A stretch of 64,000 nt of DNA from Streptomyces albus subsp. albus (GCF_000725885.1 NZ_JODR01000004.1:124001-188000), one strand, 5' to 3'. Shown: positions 7,934 to 18,287, counted from the stretch's first letter. Notes: generated from the sequence alone by a model not told the origin. Numbers and translations: made by a program.

Positions 7934-8991
7934 GCCCGCGTACGCGGCGTCCTCGTTCCGCCCGGGCTTCCGCGCAACGGGTCAGGGCGATCCGGCTGGG
8001 CCCCAAGTCCCTGGCCGCGCTGGTGCTGACCAGCGCCACGGGTGTGGCCGCCTTCGCCTGGCCGCTGCTGGCAGACCGGACGTCCGGGCTGGCGCACTCG
8101 CAGGACGCGCCCTGGCTGTTCGCCGCGCTCCTGCCCCTTCTGCTGGCGGTCGCCGTCGCGACCGTCTCCGAGACCGGTCTGGACGCCAAGGCCGTGGCCA
8201 TGCTGGGGGTGCTGGCCGCGGCGGGTGCCGCGCTGCGACCGCTGGGCGCGGGTACCGCCGGTCTGGAGCCGATGTTCTTCCTCATGGTGCTCTCCGGGCG
8301 GGTGCTGGGACCGGGTTTCGGTTTCGTGCTGGGTGCGGTCTCGATGTTCGCCGGGGCCCTGCTGACCGGCGGGGTCGGGCCGTGGCTGCCGTTCCAGATG
8401 CTGTCGATGGGCTGGGTGTCCATGGGTGCCGGGTTGCTGCCGGGGCCGGCCACCGTGCGCGGCCGGTGGGAGCTGCTGCTCCTCTCCGGCTACGGGGCGG
8501 TGTCCGCGCTGCTGTACGGCCTGGTGATGAACATGCAGGGCTGGCCGTACATCGCGGGGCTGGGGTCGGGGATGTCGTTCGTGCCCGGCGATCCGCTCGG
8601 GGAGAACCTGGCCCGGTACGGGGCATACGTATTGGCCACCTCTCTCGGCTGGGACGTGCCGCGGGCGCTGCTTACGGTCGTGCTCACGTTGACGTTGGGC
8701 GGGACGGTGCTGCGGGCGCTGCGCCGGGCCACCCGGCGTGCCGCCTTCGACGCGCCCCCCGCGTTCGCGGAGGGGCCCGAAGACGCGGGACGAGCAGAAA
8801 GCGGCGAGCCGGCCACGACCGCCGTGCCGACCGGAAGCGACGAGCCGGCCACGGCCGCCGCACAGCCCCGAACCGGCGAACCGGCCACGGCCCCCCACAC
8901 GCAGCCCCGGACCGGCGAGCCGGCCACAGCCCCCGAACAGCCCCGAAGCGGCGAGCCGGCCCGCAGTGAGCGGCCGGGCGGAAGCAGCTAG
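7930..8991 (+). CDS. ECF transporter S component (probable cobalamin-specific)
   Basis: 353 aa from a GTG overlapping the previous stop (GTGA). After a basic N-terminus (SPRTRRPRSARAS) come about six membrane segments with the S-component character of small Ala/Gly-rich helices; GRVLGPGFGFVLGAVSMFAG and TGGVGPWLPFQMLSMGW are characteristic of the ECF vitamin S-unit family. Residues from about 285 on are a hydrophilic tail of repeated TGEPATA-like units. It would bind the vitamin in the membrane and pass it to CbiQ/CbiO. Cobalamin specificity is inferred from the riboswitch and the two surface proteins. Last gene of the operon; a strong terminator follows. Confidence 0.88.
   Translation: MSPRTRRPRSARASAQRVRAIRLGPKSLAALVLTSATGVAAFAWPLLADRTSGLAHSQDAPWLFAALLPLLLAVAVATVSETGLDAKAVAMLGVLAAAGAALRPLGAGTAGLEPMFFLMVLSGRVLGPGFGFVLGAVSMFAGALLTGGVGPWLPFQMLSMGWVSMGAGLLPGPATVRGRWELLLLSGYGAVSALLYGLVMNMQGWPYIAGLGSGMSFVPGDPLGENLARYGAYVLATSLGWDVPRALLTVVLTLTLGGTVLRALRRATRRAAFDAPPAFAEGPEDAGRAESGEPATTAVPTGSDEPATAAAQPRTGEPATAPHTQPRTGEPATAPEQPRSGEPARSERPGGSS
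8800..8964 (+). repeat. Degenerate direct repeats encoding (S/T)GEPATA
   Basis: Five copies of GGCGAGCCGGCCAC-like sequence spaced 35-41 bp encode the C-terminal tail of the S component. The units keep the reading frame and read as Gly-Glu/Asp-Pro-Ala-Thr blocks. Confidence 0.8.
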
Positions 8992-9132
8992 CCGACCCCC
9001 GTGCCCAGCCGGGCAGCGCCGCGAGCGGCGAGGGGCAGGGGCACGGCAGCACCGAGGACAACCGGCACCGCGGTTCCGGCAGTCCGGGGCACCGGAGAGC
9101 CGAGCGTCGCGCAGCGAACGGCTGTGGAGGTT

Positions 9133-9171
9133 GCCGCGTTCCTGCCCGACCCCGACGGGCAGGAACGCGGC
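9133..9171 (+). terminator. Intrinsic terminator of the cobalamin ECF operon
   Basis: GCCGCGTTCCTGCCCG at 9133-9148 pairs perfectly with CGGGCAGGAACGCGGC at 9156-9171 across a 7-nt loop. There is no U-tract, as usual in Streptomyces. It lies 140 bp beyond the S-component stop. Confidence 0.85.
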
Positions 9172-9217
9172 GTGCGGTGCGGACTCCGGCGGCGTGGCCG
9201 CGCGGCGGTCCCGCGGT

Positions 9218-9564
9218 TCAGTGGCCGGTGAGCTGCACCAGGGCGGCCGGGGCGGCGGGTGGCAGACCGGGTATCCCCGTACGGGCGGTGCGCTGGCGCC
9301 CGGGGGTTCCGGCGCGGCCGGCGCGGCGGTGGGGTATTCGGTGGGACGCCGTCGGCGAGAGCGCCGCGGCAAGGGTGGACGCGCGCAGCAACGTCGCCGC
9401 GGCAGAGGCGGACGCGCGCAGTGTCGTACGCGGTCGGCGGGGTGCGGGGCCGGTGCGGTGCTCCGCCGCCGTCCAGGTTCGGCCGACGACGGCCGGGGCC
9501 GCGTACGGCCCGGCCCCCGTCGGCTCCTCGAAGCGCGCCCGAGGCGATATGACGTGCTCGAACA
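9218..9564 (-). CDS. Hypothetical small protein divergent from TetR regulator
   Basis: A 115-aa reading frame beginning MFEHVISPRARFEEP and ending LVQLTGH, with no recognised domain. The first third has G/C-biased third positions; the rest is Ala/Arg/Pro-rich and could be spurious or the decayed remains of a target gene. Its only support is position: its start is 30 bp from the two TetR-type operators, the usual place for a regulated divergent partner. Confidence 0.3.
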
Positions 9565-9594
9565 TGCTTCGCCCCCCGTTCCCCCGTGCGGCAG

Positions 9595-9649
9595 GAGAAC
9601 GCGCGTTCTCCGCCGTAGCGAGAGAGTATCGTAGAGAACGACGGTTCTC
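9595..9649. promoter_or_regulatory. Paired TetR operators
   Basis: Two 16-bp inverted repeats share half-sites: GAGAACGCGCGTTCTC at 9595-9610 (perfect palindrome) and GAGAACGACGGTTCTC at 9634-9649. They sit between the divergent starts at 9564 and 9671, the expected position for autoregulation by the adjacent TetR protein. Confidence 0.75.
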
Positions 9650-9670
9650 AAGATGCTGGGAGAGCGGACG

Positions 9671-10264
9671 ATGAGCGGCGAGGACAGCACCGGGACCGAG
9701 GCTCGCATCCTCAGCGCGGCCGACGCACTCTTCTACGAACACGGCGTGCAGGCCGTGGGGATGGACCGCGTCCGGGACGCCTCGGGCGTCTCGCTCAAGA
9801 AGATCTACCAGTGTTTCCCCTCCAAGGGCGCGCTGGTCGAGGCGTATCTGCGCCGTCGTGACCAGTGGGCGCGGACGGCGCTGGAGGAGCGGGTGGCCCG
9901 GTACACCGATCCGGAGGCACGGGTGCTCGCCGTCTTCGACTGGCTCTACGAGTGGGTGGACGGCCCGGACTTCCACGGCTGCGCCTTCATCAACGCGTTC
10001 GGCGAGCTGGGTGCGGACTCGCAGGCGGTCGCCGAGGCGGTGCGCGACCACAAGACGGCGGTCCGCACCTATCTGCGCAACCTCGCTCACGAGACGGGCG
10101 CCGCCGACCCCGACTGGCTGGGGGGCCAGTTGGCCGTCCTGCTGGACGGGGCGATGAGCAACGCCTCCATCACGGACTCGCCCGACCCCGCCCGGCACGC
10201 CCGGTCCGCCGCCAGGACGCTGCTGCGCGGCGCGGCCGTCGAGGAGGCCCCCGCCGCGGTCTGA
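9671..10264 (+). CDS. TetR/AcrR-family transcriptional regulator
   Basis: 197 aa. The N-terminal HTH reads MDRVRDASGVSLKKIYQCFP after a first helix EARILSAADALFYEHGV. The C-terminal ligand domain (about residues 80-190) is of the type often annotated LfrR-like. The ATG at 9671 follows GGGAGAG at suitable distance; an in-frame ATG at 9653 would overlap the operator edge and is less likely. Two palindromic operators lie directly upstream. The ligand is unknown. It converges on the thiolase gene (25 bp between stops), and no functional tie to it is visible. Confidence 0.9.
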   Translation: MSGEDSTGTEARILSAADALFYEHGVQAVGMDRVRDASGVSLKKIYQCFPSKGALVEAYLRRRDQWARTALEERVARYTDPEARVLAVFDWLYEWVDGPDFHGCAFINAFGELGADSQAVAEAVRDHKTAVRTYLRNLAHETGAADPDWLGGQLAVLLDGAMSNASITDSPDPARHARSAARTLLRGAAVEEAPAAV

Positions 10265-10288
10265 GCGCCGCCGCGGCCCCGCAGCCCC

Positions 10289-11596
<1,308 letters not shown>

Positions 11597-11620
11597 TCAC
11601 GCCGTGAGCCTTGCCACTTG

Positions 11621-11635
11621 TAGAACCCGTTACTA
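11621..11635. promoter_or_regulatory. Possible second, weaker KstR-like site
   Basis: TAGAACCCGTTACTA lies 50 bp before the P450 start. It keeps AAC-nn-GTT with flanking TAG/CTA, but the right arm is shifted by one base. Confidence 0.4.
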
Positions 11636-11684
11636 CCTTCGGCACGGTTCTGATGGGTCGTCAGACGGAGTGGAGCTGCTGCCG

Positions 11685-12962
11685 ATGTCCTCCTGCCCCG
11701 CGCTGCCCGACGGGTTCGACTTCACCGACCCGGACGTCTACCAAGAGCGCGTCCCCCTCCCCGAGTTCGCCCTGCTGCGCGAGACGGCGCCCGTGTGGTG
11801 GAACCGCCAGCCCCACGGCGTGGCCGGCTTCGCGGACGACGGGTACTGGGTGGTGACCCGGCACGCGGACGTCAAGGAGGTCTCCACCCACCCGGAGCTG
11901 TACTCCTCCAACGTCAACACGGCCGTCATCCGCTTCGCCGAGCACATGACGCGCGACCAGATCGACATCCAGAAGCTCATCATGCTCAACATGGACCCGC
12001 CCGAACACACCCGGGTCCGCCAGATCGTGCAGCGCGGCTTCACCCCGCGCGCCATCCGCGCCCTGGAGACGGCCCTGCGCGAGCGGGCCGAGCGCATCGT
12101 GCGCACCGCGAAGGAGAGCGGCAGCGGGGACTTCGTCACCGACATCGCCGTCGAACTGCCGCTCCAGGCCATCGCCGAACTCATCGGCGTCCCGCAGGAG
12201 GACCGCTCCCGCATCTTCGACTGGTCCAACAAGATGGTCGCCTACGACGACCCCGAGTACGCCATCACGGAGGAGGTCGGCACCCAGTCGGCCGCGGAGC
12301 TCGTCTCGTACGCCATGACGATGGCCGAGGCCCGCAAGGAGTGCCCCGCCCACTACGCCGGCCCGTCGGGCGGGGGCGGGAGCGTGGGCGAGGACATCGT
12401 CAGCAAACTGGTGGCCGCCGAGGGCGAGGGCAACCTGAACGCCGACGAGTTCGGCTTCTTCGTCATCCTGCTGGCCGTCGCCGGCAACGAGACGACGCGC
12501 AACGCCATCAGTCACGGCATGCACGCCTTCCTCACCCACCCAGGGCAGTGGGAGCTGTTCAAGGCGGAACGGCCACAGACCGCCGCCGAGGAGATCGTGC
12601 GCTGGGCCACCCCCGTGGTGTCCTTCCAGCGGACCGCCACCCAGGACACCGAACTGGGCGGGTGCAAGATCAGCGCCGGGGAGCGGGTCGGTCTCTTCTA
12701 CTCCTCCGCCAACAACGATCCGGAGGTCTTCGACGCGCCGGACGTCTTCGACATCACCCGCGACCCCAACCCGCATCTGGGCTTCGGCGGCGGTGGCCCG
12801 CACTTCTGTCTGGGCAAGAACCTCGCCGTGCTGGAGATCAACCTGATCTTCAACGCCATCGCCGATCTGGTGCCCGGCATCCGGCTGGCCGGTCCCGACC
12901 CGCGCCGGCTCCGCTCCGCCTGGATCAACGGCATCAAGGAGCTGCGGGTCCACTACGGGTGA
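11685..12962 (+). CDS. cyp125: Cytochrome P450, CYP125 family (steroid C26/C27 monooxygenase)
   Basis: 425 aa, soluble. The start LPDGFDFTDPDVYQERVPL, MLNMDPPEHTRVRQIVQRGF and ELPLQAIAELIGVPQEDR closely follow mycobacterial CYP125, which oxidises the terminal side-chain carbon of cholesterol/cholest-4-en-3-one. The I-helix AGNETTRN is near residue 266, EEIVR (ExxR) near 302, and the heme-binding FGGGGPHFCLG has its Cys near 375. Length is close to CYP125 (about 430 aa), with a short Gly-rich insert near residue 227. The ATG at 11685 has GGAG nearby. The last 29 bases overlap the convergent AraC gene. Oxidation of a sterol side chain is the expected role. Redox partners are not in the window. 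Confidence 0.92.
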   Translation: MSSCPALPDGFDFTDPDVYQERVPLPEFALLRETAPVWWNRQPHGVAGFADDGYWVVTRHADVKEVSTHPELYSSNVNTAVIRFAEHMTRDQIDIQKLIMLNMDPPEHTRVRQIVQRGFTPRAIRALETALRERAERIVRTAKESGSGDFVTDIAVELPLQAIAELIGVPQEDRSRIFDWSNKMVAYDDPEYAITEEVGTQSAAELVSYAMTMAEARKECPAHYAGPSGGGGSVGEDIVSKLVAAEGEGNLNADEFGFFVILLAVAGNETTRNAISHGMHAFLTHPGQWELFKAERPQTAAEEIVRWATPVVSFQRTATQDTELGGCKISAGERVGLFYSSANNDPEVFDAPDVFDITRDPNPHLGFGGGGPHFCLGKNLAVLEINLIFNAIADLVPGIRLAGPDPRRLRSAWINGIKELRVHYG

Positions 12963-13893
12963 GGGGCACCGTCCCGCGCACCGGAGCGCCTCCCGGGCGC
13001 GGGGCACCGTCCGCCTCGCGCCCCGGGGCGTGCGGCCCGCGCGCGTAGGCCCCCGGGGTGATGCCGTAGGAGCGGACGAACCAGCGGTGCAGATGGGCCT
13101 GGTCGGCGAAGCCGCAGTGGGCCGCCGCCTCGGCCGCCGTGGCGCCGGCCGCCAGCATCCGGCGGGCCCGGCGCAGCCGGAGCTGCCGCTGGAAGTCGCT
13201 GGGCGGCATGCCGAGTTCGGCCCGGAAGGCCCGGTAGAGGGCGAACCGGCTGCACCCGGCGGCCTGTGCCAGCCGTTCGGCCGTGACCTCCTGCGCCCAC
13301 TCGTCGGCCAGCAGCTGCCGGGCCCGGTGGACCGCCGCCGACCCGGCGCGCGCCGTCATGGTCCGCGCCGGGGTCCGCGCGCCCCTGCGCACCATGGCCA
13401 GTACCGCTTCCGTCAGCCGCTCGTCGCGCACCAGCGGGCCCGCCGCCGCACCGCCCAGCAGCGCCGCGTGCAGCCGCAGCAACGCCTGCCGCAGCACCGG
13501 GTCCTCCCGTACCGGCTGCGGGAACAGCGGCATGGGAGCCCGGCGGCCGGCCGCGTCGGTGAGCACGGAGCGCACCAGGTCCGGGCCCAGGTGGACGATG
13601 CGGTAGGTGAACCCCGCCGGGACGGCCGCCTCGCCGTCGTGCGGGTCGTCCGGGTTGAAGGCCATCACCATGCCCGCGCCGCTGGTGTGGTCGTCGCCCC
13701 GGCAGTGGAAGCGCTGGGCGCCCGTCTCGGTCACGGCGAACGAGTAGGCGTCATGGCTGTGCCGGTGGAAGACGTGCCCGGTGAAGTGGGCGCGCATGGC
13801 CTCCAGCGGGCGGTCGGGGTCCCGCCAGTAGCGCACCCAGTCCCCCGGCGCGCTCCCGCCGGGCCGCTCCTGAGCCCGGTCGCGCCCTGCCAT
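12934..13893 (-). CDS. AraC-family transcriptional regulator
   Basis: 319 aa from the ATG at 13893; the frame stays open further upstream into Pro/Gly-rich sequence that is unlikely to be coding. An N-terminal cupin-like sensor (HRHSHDAYSFAVTETGAQRF) is followed by a C-terminal double HTH (ERLAQAAGCSRFALYRAFR, then AAAHCGFADQAHLHRWF). It diverges from the DUF2000 gene, a pairing often seen in Streptomyces, and probably regulates it. Its 3' end overlaps the P450 gene by 29 bp on the opposite strand. Confidence 0.9.
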   Translation of the reverse strand: MAGRDRAQERPGGSAPGDWVRYWRDPDRPLEAMRAHFTGHVFHRHSHDAYSFAVTETGAQRFHCRGDDHTSGAGMVMAFNPDDPHDGEAAVPAGFTYRIVHLGPDLVRSVLTDAAGRRAPMPLFPQPVREDPVLRQALLRLHAALLGGAAAGPLVRDERLTEAVLAMVRRGARTPARTMTARAGSAAVHRARQLLADEWAQEVTAERLAQAAGCSRFALYRAFRAELGMPPSDFQRQLRLRRARRMLAAGATAAEAAAHCGFADQAHLHRWFVRSYGITPGAYARGPHAPGREADGAPRPGGAPVRGTVPLTRSGPAAP

Positions 13894-14014
13894 GACGGCC
13901 AGTCTGCCAGCGCCCCGTCCCGCCGGCCCGCCCGGCCCCGGCCGCACGGTCCTGCTCACCGGGTGCGCACCAGCGTTCAAGACGGGCGGCGGGGGCGTCG
14001 GCCAGGGTGAGGGC

Positions 14015-14425
14015 ATGCGTTACGACACGAAGATCGCCGTGGTCGTCCGCGCGGACCTGGCGGACTGGCAGAAGCTGAACGTCACCGCCTTCCTGGCCAG
14101 CGGTATCGCCCACGCCTCCGACACCGTCATGGGCGAGCCGTACCAGGACGCTTCGGACAACCGTTATCTGCCGCTGGTGCGCGAGCCCGTACTGTGCTTC
14201 GCCGCCGACGCGGAAGGGCTCGCCACCGCACACCGGCGGGCCCTGGGCCGCGGTCTGGCCACCGCCGTCTACACCGACGAGATGTTCGCCACCGGCAACG
14301 ACGCGGACAACCGTGCCGTCGTCCGCGCCGTCGAGGCGGACAAACTCACTCTCGCCGGGCTGGGGCTGTACGGTCCCCGGAACGCGGTGGACCGAGCGGT
14401 GAAGGGGCTGAAGCTGCACGGCTGA
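14015..14425 (+). CDS. DUF2000-family protein
   Basis: 136 aa beginning MRYDTKIAVVVRADLADWQK, with the family features of a compact alpha/beta domain and a central CFAADAEGL segment. The ATG follows GAGGG. No enzymatic function is established for the family; its fold is related to peptidyl-tRNA hydrolase II-type proteins. The divergent AraC regulator is the likely controller. The last 80 bases overlap the end of the convergent GT87-PAP2 gene. Confidence 0.82.
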   Translation: MRYDTKIAVVVRADLADWQKLNVTAFLASGIAHASDTVMGEPYQDASDNRYLPLVREPVLCFAADAEGLATAHRRALGRGLATAVYTDEMFATGNDADNRAVVRAVEADKLTLAGLGLYGPRNAVDRAVKGLKLHG

Positions 14426-16649
14426 CGCCGTCCTCCCCCGGTGCCGCGGACCGCGCCCGGGGGACCTCCCCCTCGGCGGTGCCGCCGTCCGGACTCGGGG
14501 CCCGGCCCGCGGCGGCGGCGGTTCCGGTGGCGGTCGCCTCCTCGTCCGGTGTGCCGTCCTGCGGTGCGGGGGTGGCGGCGGACCCGGCGTCGCGGGCGGC
14601 CGGTGCCCGGCGGGCACGCAGCCTGTCGAACCACCGCTGGGCGGCGAATCCCACCGTGACGACCAGTACCCCGCCCACCGCGTCGAGCACGTAGTGGTTG
14701 GCGGTGGACATCACCACGAACGTCGTGGCCAGCGGGTAGAGCGCGCCCAGCGTCCGCAGCCAGACGTTCCGGGTCAGCAGGAAGACGATCACGGCACACC
14801 ACAGCGACCAGCCCACGTGCAGCGACGGCATCGCCGCGTACTGGTTGGACAGCTCCGTCAACGCGCCGAAGTCGGGGTTGGACAGGTCCTGCGGGCCGTG
14901 CGCGGTGTCCACGAAGCCGGCACCCGGCATCAGCCGCGGCGGCGCCAGCGGGTACAGCCAGAACCCGACCAGCCCCAGCAGGGTGGCGCAGCCCAGCGCC
15001 GTGCGAGCCCCCCGGTAGCGGCCCGCGCCGCGTACGTACAGCCAGGCCAGCAGGGCGATGGGCACCAGGAAGTGGAAGGTCGAGTAGTAGAAGTCGCACG
15101 CGTGGCGCAGCCACGGGGTGCGGACGGCCAGGCTGTTGAAGGTGTGCTCGATGTCGATGTGCAGGAACGACTCGGCAGCCATGATCTGGTCGCCGTGGCC
15201 CTCCGCCAGGGACCGGGAGTCGGGGGCGTGCCCGCGCACGTAGGAGTACGCCCAGTACCAGACGCGGATCAGCAGCAGTTCCAGCATCAGATTGGGCCGG
15301 CTGCCCGCGGTCATCGGCTCGGGCGCGTCCCAGCCGGCCGCGTCCCGGCGCAGGAAGGGGATGACGCACGCCGCCAGCAGGGCCGCCAGCAGCACCGCGT
15401 TGTCACCGAGCCACCCGAAGACGGCTATCTTCGGCACGAGTGCGCTGCCGTCCAGCGTCATCACCATGGCGACGAACACCGGCCACACCAGCCGGTCCCC
15501 GGTGCGCCGCCCCACGCGGCCGGCGACGGCCAGGAGGACCCACAGCTGCTGGTGCTGCCAGGCGACCGGCGAGGCGAGGACGACGGCGCAGCCGGTGATC
15601 GCGGCGGCCAGCAGCCACTGCCCGTCCCGGGCGTAGCGCACGGCGCGGCGCAGCGCCAGCCAGCCGATCCCGGCCACCAGCACCACCAGCAGCACCACTT
15701 CGGCCGGTCCGCGCAGTCCGGCGCGCAGCAGGACGCCGTGCAGCGACTGGTTGGCGGTGGCGTCCGCCGGATCGCCCAGGCCGGTGCCGGCGAGGTGGTG
15801 AATCCAGTACGTCCACGAGTCGTCCGGCATGACGGCCCAGGTCGCCAGCGTGCAGACCAGGAACGTACCGGCGCCGGCGACCGCCGCCCGGCGGCGCCCG
15901 GTGAACCACAGCAGCGGCAGGAACAGCAGCGTCGCCGGCTGCAGCGCGCAGGCGATGCCGATGAGCAGCCCGCTCGTCCGGGCGCCCAGCGGCGCGGCGG
16001 GGCGTGCGACGACGGCCCCCGCCCCCGCCGCAGCGGCGGTCCCGGCGGTGGTCTCCCGCTCGCCGCGTGCACCGCCCAGCAGCCAGCCGACGAGCACCAG
16101 CAGCATCGGCAGCACACTGGTCTGGCCCAGGTGGAAGGTGTTGCGCACGGGGACGGAGAGCGCCAGCAGGATGAGCGCGGCCGGCGGGGCGCACAGCGCG
16201 GTACGCCGTGAGACCGGTCCGGGCAGCGCCCTGGCGGCCAGGATGCCCAGCGCGGCCACCAGCAGCAGGGTGCCGAACGTCCAGATGACGCCGAGGCCCT
16301 GCTCGGCGGCGCGGGTCAGCGGTTTGAGTACCAGGCCCGCGAAGGGCGTGCCGGTGAACGGCTCGTTCCCGTCGTAGAGGGAGCCGTGCAGCCGCAGTAC
16401 GCCGTTGTCGCCGAGCCAGGTGAACAGGTCGACGAGCCGTTCCTCCTGCGGGAGGCGGAGCACGGCGGCCACCTGGCGGGCCGCCAGGGCGAGGGCGAGC
16501 GCCCACAGGCCCGCCAGGGCCAGGCCCGAGCGCGGCCCCAGCCGGCCCCACTGCCGGACAGCCCGCCACCAGGGGCCGCTCCCGTCCGGGCCCCACTTTC
16601 CGCCCCGGTCCGGCCCCTTGGGCCCGTCCGCCACCGTCTCCGCCGCCAC
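14346..16649 (-). CDS. Bifunctional GT87 mannosyltransferase/PAP2 phosphatase membrane protein
   Basis: 767 aa from a GTG. The N-terminal half (to about residue 430) is a polytopic GT87-type, polyprenyl-phosphate-mannose-dependent glycosyltransferase with an early acidic loop (LVDLFTWLGDNGVL) and about nine membrane segments. The C-terminal part (about 440-680) is a PAP2/IPC-synthase-like domain with MPSLHVGWSLW and TANHYVLDAVGG, the His/Asp motifs of PAP2 phosphatases. The last 90 residues are a disordered Ala/Pro/Glu tail. The fusion suggests glycosylation and dephosphorylation of a lipid-linked substrate at the outer face of the membrane. Tail-to-tail overlap of 80 bp with DUF2000. Confidence 0.85.
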   Translation of the reverse strand: MAAETVADGPKGPDRGGKWGPDGSGPWWRAVRQWGRLGPRSGLALAGLWALALALAARQVAAVLRLPQEERLVDLFTWLGDNGVLRLHGSLYDGNEPFTGTPFAGLVLKPLTRAAEQGLGVIWTFGTLLLVAALGILAARALPGPVSRRTALCAPPAALILLALSVPVRNTFHLGQTSVLPMLLVLVGWLLGGARGERETTAGTAAAAGAGAVVARPAAPLGARTSGLLIGIACALQPATLLFLPLLWFTGRRRAAVAGAGTFLVCTLATWAVMPDDSWTYWIHHLAGTGLGDPADATANQSLHGVLLRAGLRGPAEVVLLVVLVAGIGWLALRRAVRYARDGQWLLAAAITGCAVVLASPVAWQHQQLWVLLAVAGRVGRRTGDRLVWPVFVAMVMTLDGSALVPKIAVFGWLGDNAVLLAALLAACVIPFLRRDAAGWDAPEPMTAGSRPNLMLELLLIRVWYWAYSYVRGHAPDSRSLAEGHGDQIMAAESFLHIDIEHTFNSLAVRTPWLRHACDFYYSTFHFLVPIALLAWLYVRGAGRYRGARTALGCATLLGLVGFWLYPLAPPRLMPGAGFVDTAHGPQDLSNPDFGALTELSNQYAAMPSLHVGWSLWCAVIVFLLTRNVWLRTLGALYPLATTFVVMSTANHYVLDAVGGVLVVTVGFAAQRWFDRLRARRAPAARDAGSAATPAPQDGTPDEEATATGTAAAAGRAPSPDGGTAEGEVPRARSAAPGEDGVSRAASAPSPLGPPRSGDRTAPARRE

Positions 16650-16859
16650 GCCCCGCCGTCTCCGTCCTGTCCGCCGGTCCGGTTTCCCCGCCGGATTCCC
16701 GCTCTCGCCCGGAGCCGCGCGGTGCTCGCCGGCGGCCCTTCTGGTCAGACGCGAGAAACCTACTCGCTACCTGACAGCCGTGTCCGGTCGGTTGACCAGA
16801 CCAGGACAAGCCACCCGCCGGGGCACGGACCGCCCCGACGGGTGAGGCAGGATGGGCCC

Positions 16860-17222
16860 ATGAGCATCGTCAAGATCAACGTGCTGACCGTACCGGCCGA
16901 GCAGCGTGAGGTGCTGGAAGAGCGCTTCGGGGCCCGCAAGGGTTTCGTGGAGAGCGCCGACGGCTTCGAGTGGTTCGAGTTGCTGCGCCCGCTGGAGGGC
17001 ACCGACCGGTACCTCGTCTACACCCGCTGGCGGGACGAGGAGTCCTTCCAGGCGTGGATGAACGGCCCGATGAAGGAGGCGCACCAGCGCGGCAAGGGCG
17101 ACGACAGCGGCGGGACGGCCGCCGAGAGCACCGACGGCGGCGCCGAGCGCCCCAGGCCGGCCGCGACCGGTTCGGAGGTCTGGTCGTTCGAGGTCGTCCA
17201 GCAGGCCCCGCCCAAGAAGTGA
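16860..17222 (+). CDS. Antibiotic-biosynthesis-monooxygenase-domain protein
   Basis: 120 aa. MSIVKINVLTVPAEQREVLE, FEWFELLRPLEGTDRYLVYT and WRDEESFQAWMNG form the single ferredoxin-like ABM domain. Members include heme-degrading (IsdG/HmoB-like, MhuD) and quinone monooxygenases. A Gly/Glu-rich insert (about residues 80-105) separates the last strand SEVWSFEVVQ. No heme ligand can be assigned with certainty. Isolated gene. Confidence 0.85.
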   Translation: MSIVKINVLTVPAEQREVLEERFGARKGFVESADGFEWFELLRPLEGTDRYLVYTRWRDEESFQAWMNGPMKEAHQRGKGDDSGGTAAESTDGGAERPRPAATGSEVWSFEVVQQAPPKK

Positions 17223-17397
17223 CGCGGTGAGCGCGTGACCCGCGCGAGCGCCGCCCCGCCACCGGCCCCGGCCGCCCCGAGCGGGCGGCGCGGCCCGCAT
17301 CCTCTCCGGGCCGGCCGCTCCCGTTCCGGGAAGGTCCGGCCCGGCTCCGGGAAGGTCTGGCCCCATTCCCGGAAGGCCCATTACCGGAAGTCCGGTC

Positions 17398-18057
17398 TCA
17401 GTCCGTGAAGGTGAGGCGCAGGCGGCCGTCCGACAGGGGCGTCACCCGTACGTGTTCCAGGTCGGGGACGTGCACCGTCGGGCCGTGCTCGGCGGCGCGG
17501 GGGCCGATGCCGACCACCGGCATCCCGGCGGCGAGACCCGCGGCGATGCCCGCGGCGGAGTCCTCGAAGACGGCGCAGTCCGCCGCCGGGAAGCCGAGTT
17601 CGGCGGCGCCCTTGAGGAAGCCCTCCGGGTCGGGCTTGCTGGCGCTCACATCCGCGGCGGTGATCCGCACCTGCGGCATCCGCAGTCCGGCCGCCACCAT
17701 CCGGGCCGAGGCCAGGTCGGGCGGCGCCGAGGTGACCAGGGCGTGCGGCAGATCCTGGAGCGCGGCGAGGAAGGCCGGGGCGCCGGGCACGGGGACGATG
17801 CCCTCGGTGTCGGCGTTCTCTGCGGCGAGCAGCACCCGGTTCTCGGCGATGTTGCGCTCCATGGGCCGGTCCGGCAGGAGCGTGGCCATCGTCACGTGCC
17901 CCTGGCGGCCGTGGGCGACGCGCAGCACCTCCTCCGGGTCGAGTCCGTGCTCGACGGCCCAGCCCCGCCAGACCCGGGCGACCACCGCGTCGGAGTTGAC
18001 GAGGGTGCCGTCCATGTCGAGCAGCAGCCCGCGAACGGTGATCGGCGGTGTGGGCAT
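17398..18057 (-). CDS. HAD-superfamily sugar-phosphatase-like hydrolase
   Basis: 219 aa. Motif I LLLDMDGTLVNSD (residues 11-23), motif II VTSAPP near 109, motif III SKPDPEGF near 140 and motif IV FEDSAAGIAAG near 163 give a complete HAD subfamily I phosphatase with an alpha-helical cap, close to beta-phosphoglucomutase and sugar-phosphatase (YfbT/GPP) types. The substrate is probably a small phosphosugar or polyol phosphate. Single gene; its start lies downstream of a region without features. Confidence 0.9.
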   Translation of the reverse strand: MPTPPITVRGLLLDMDGTLVNSDAVVARVWRGWAVEHGLDPEEVLRVAHGRQGHVTMATLLPDRPMERNIAENRVLLAAENADTEGIVPVPGAPAFLAALQDLPHALVTSAPPDLASARMVAAGLRMPQVRITAADVSASKPDPEGFLKGAAELGFPAADCAVFEDSAAGIAAGLAAGMPVVGIGPRAAEHGPTVHVPDLEHVRVTPLSDGRLRLTFTD

Positions 18058-18287
18058 GCGGGGCTCCCTGGGGCACGGCCGGCGTACGGCCCGACGGGTA
18101 CGCGCGGGTGACGGACGAGAAACAGATGGCCCGCCCGCCGGTCAGGGACGCCCCTCCCGTACGGCGCGGCCCACCGGGCGCGCGGCCCGCAGCGGGGCGA
18201 GGGGCACGGGCGGAACCATTTGTTTCTTCATCATACAAACCGGGGGCAGCACCCGGCCAGCCCCGTTCGCCCGGCCGTGCCCCCTCC

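Noticed and set aside
7891..9708. 605-codon minus-strand frame under the S component
   Set aside because: Antisense to a membrane protein with clear family features; composition typical of GC-rich shadow frames.
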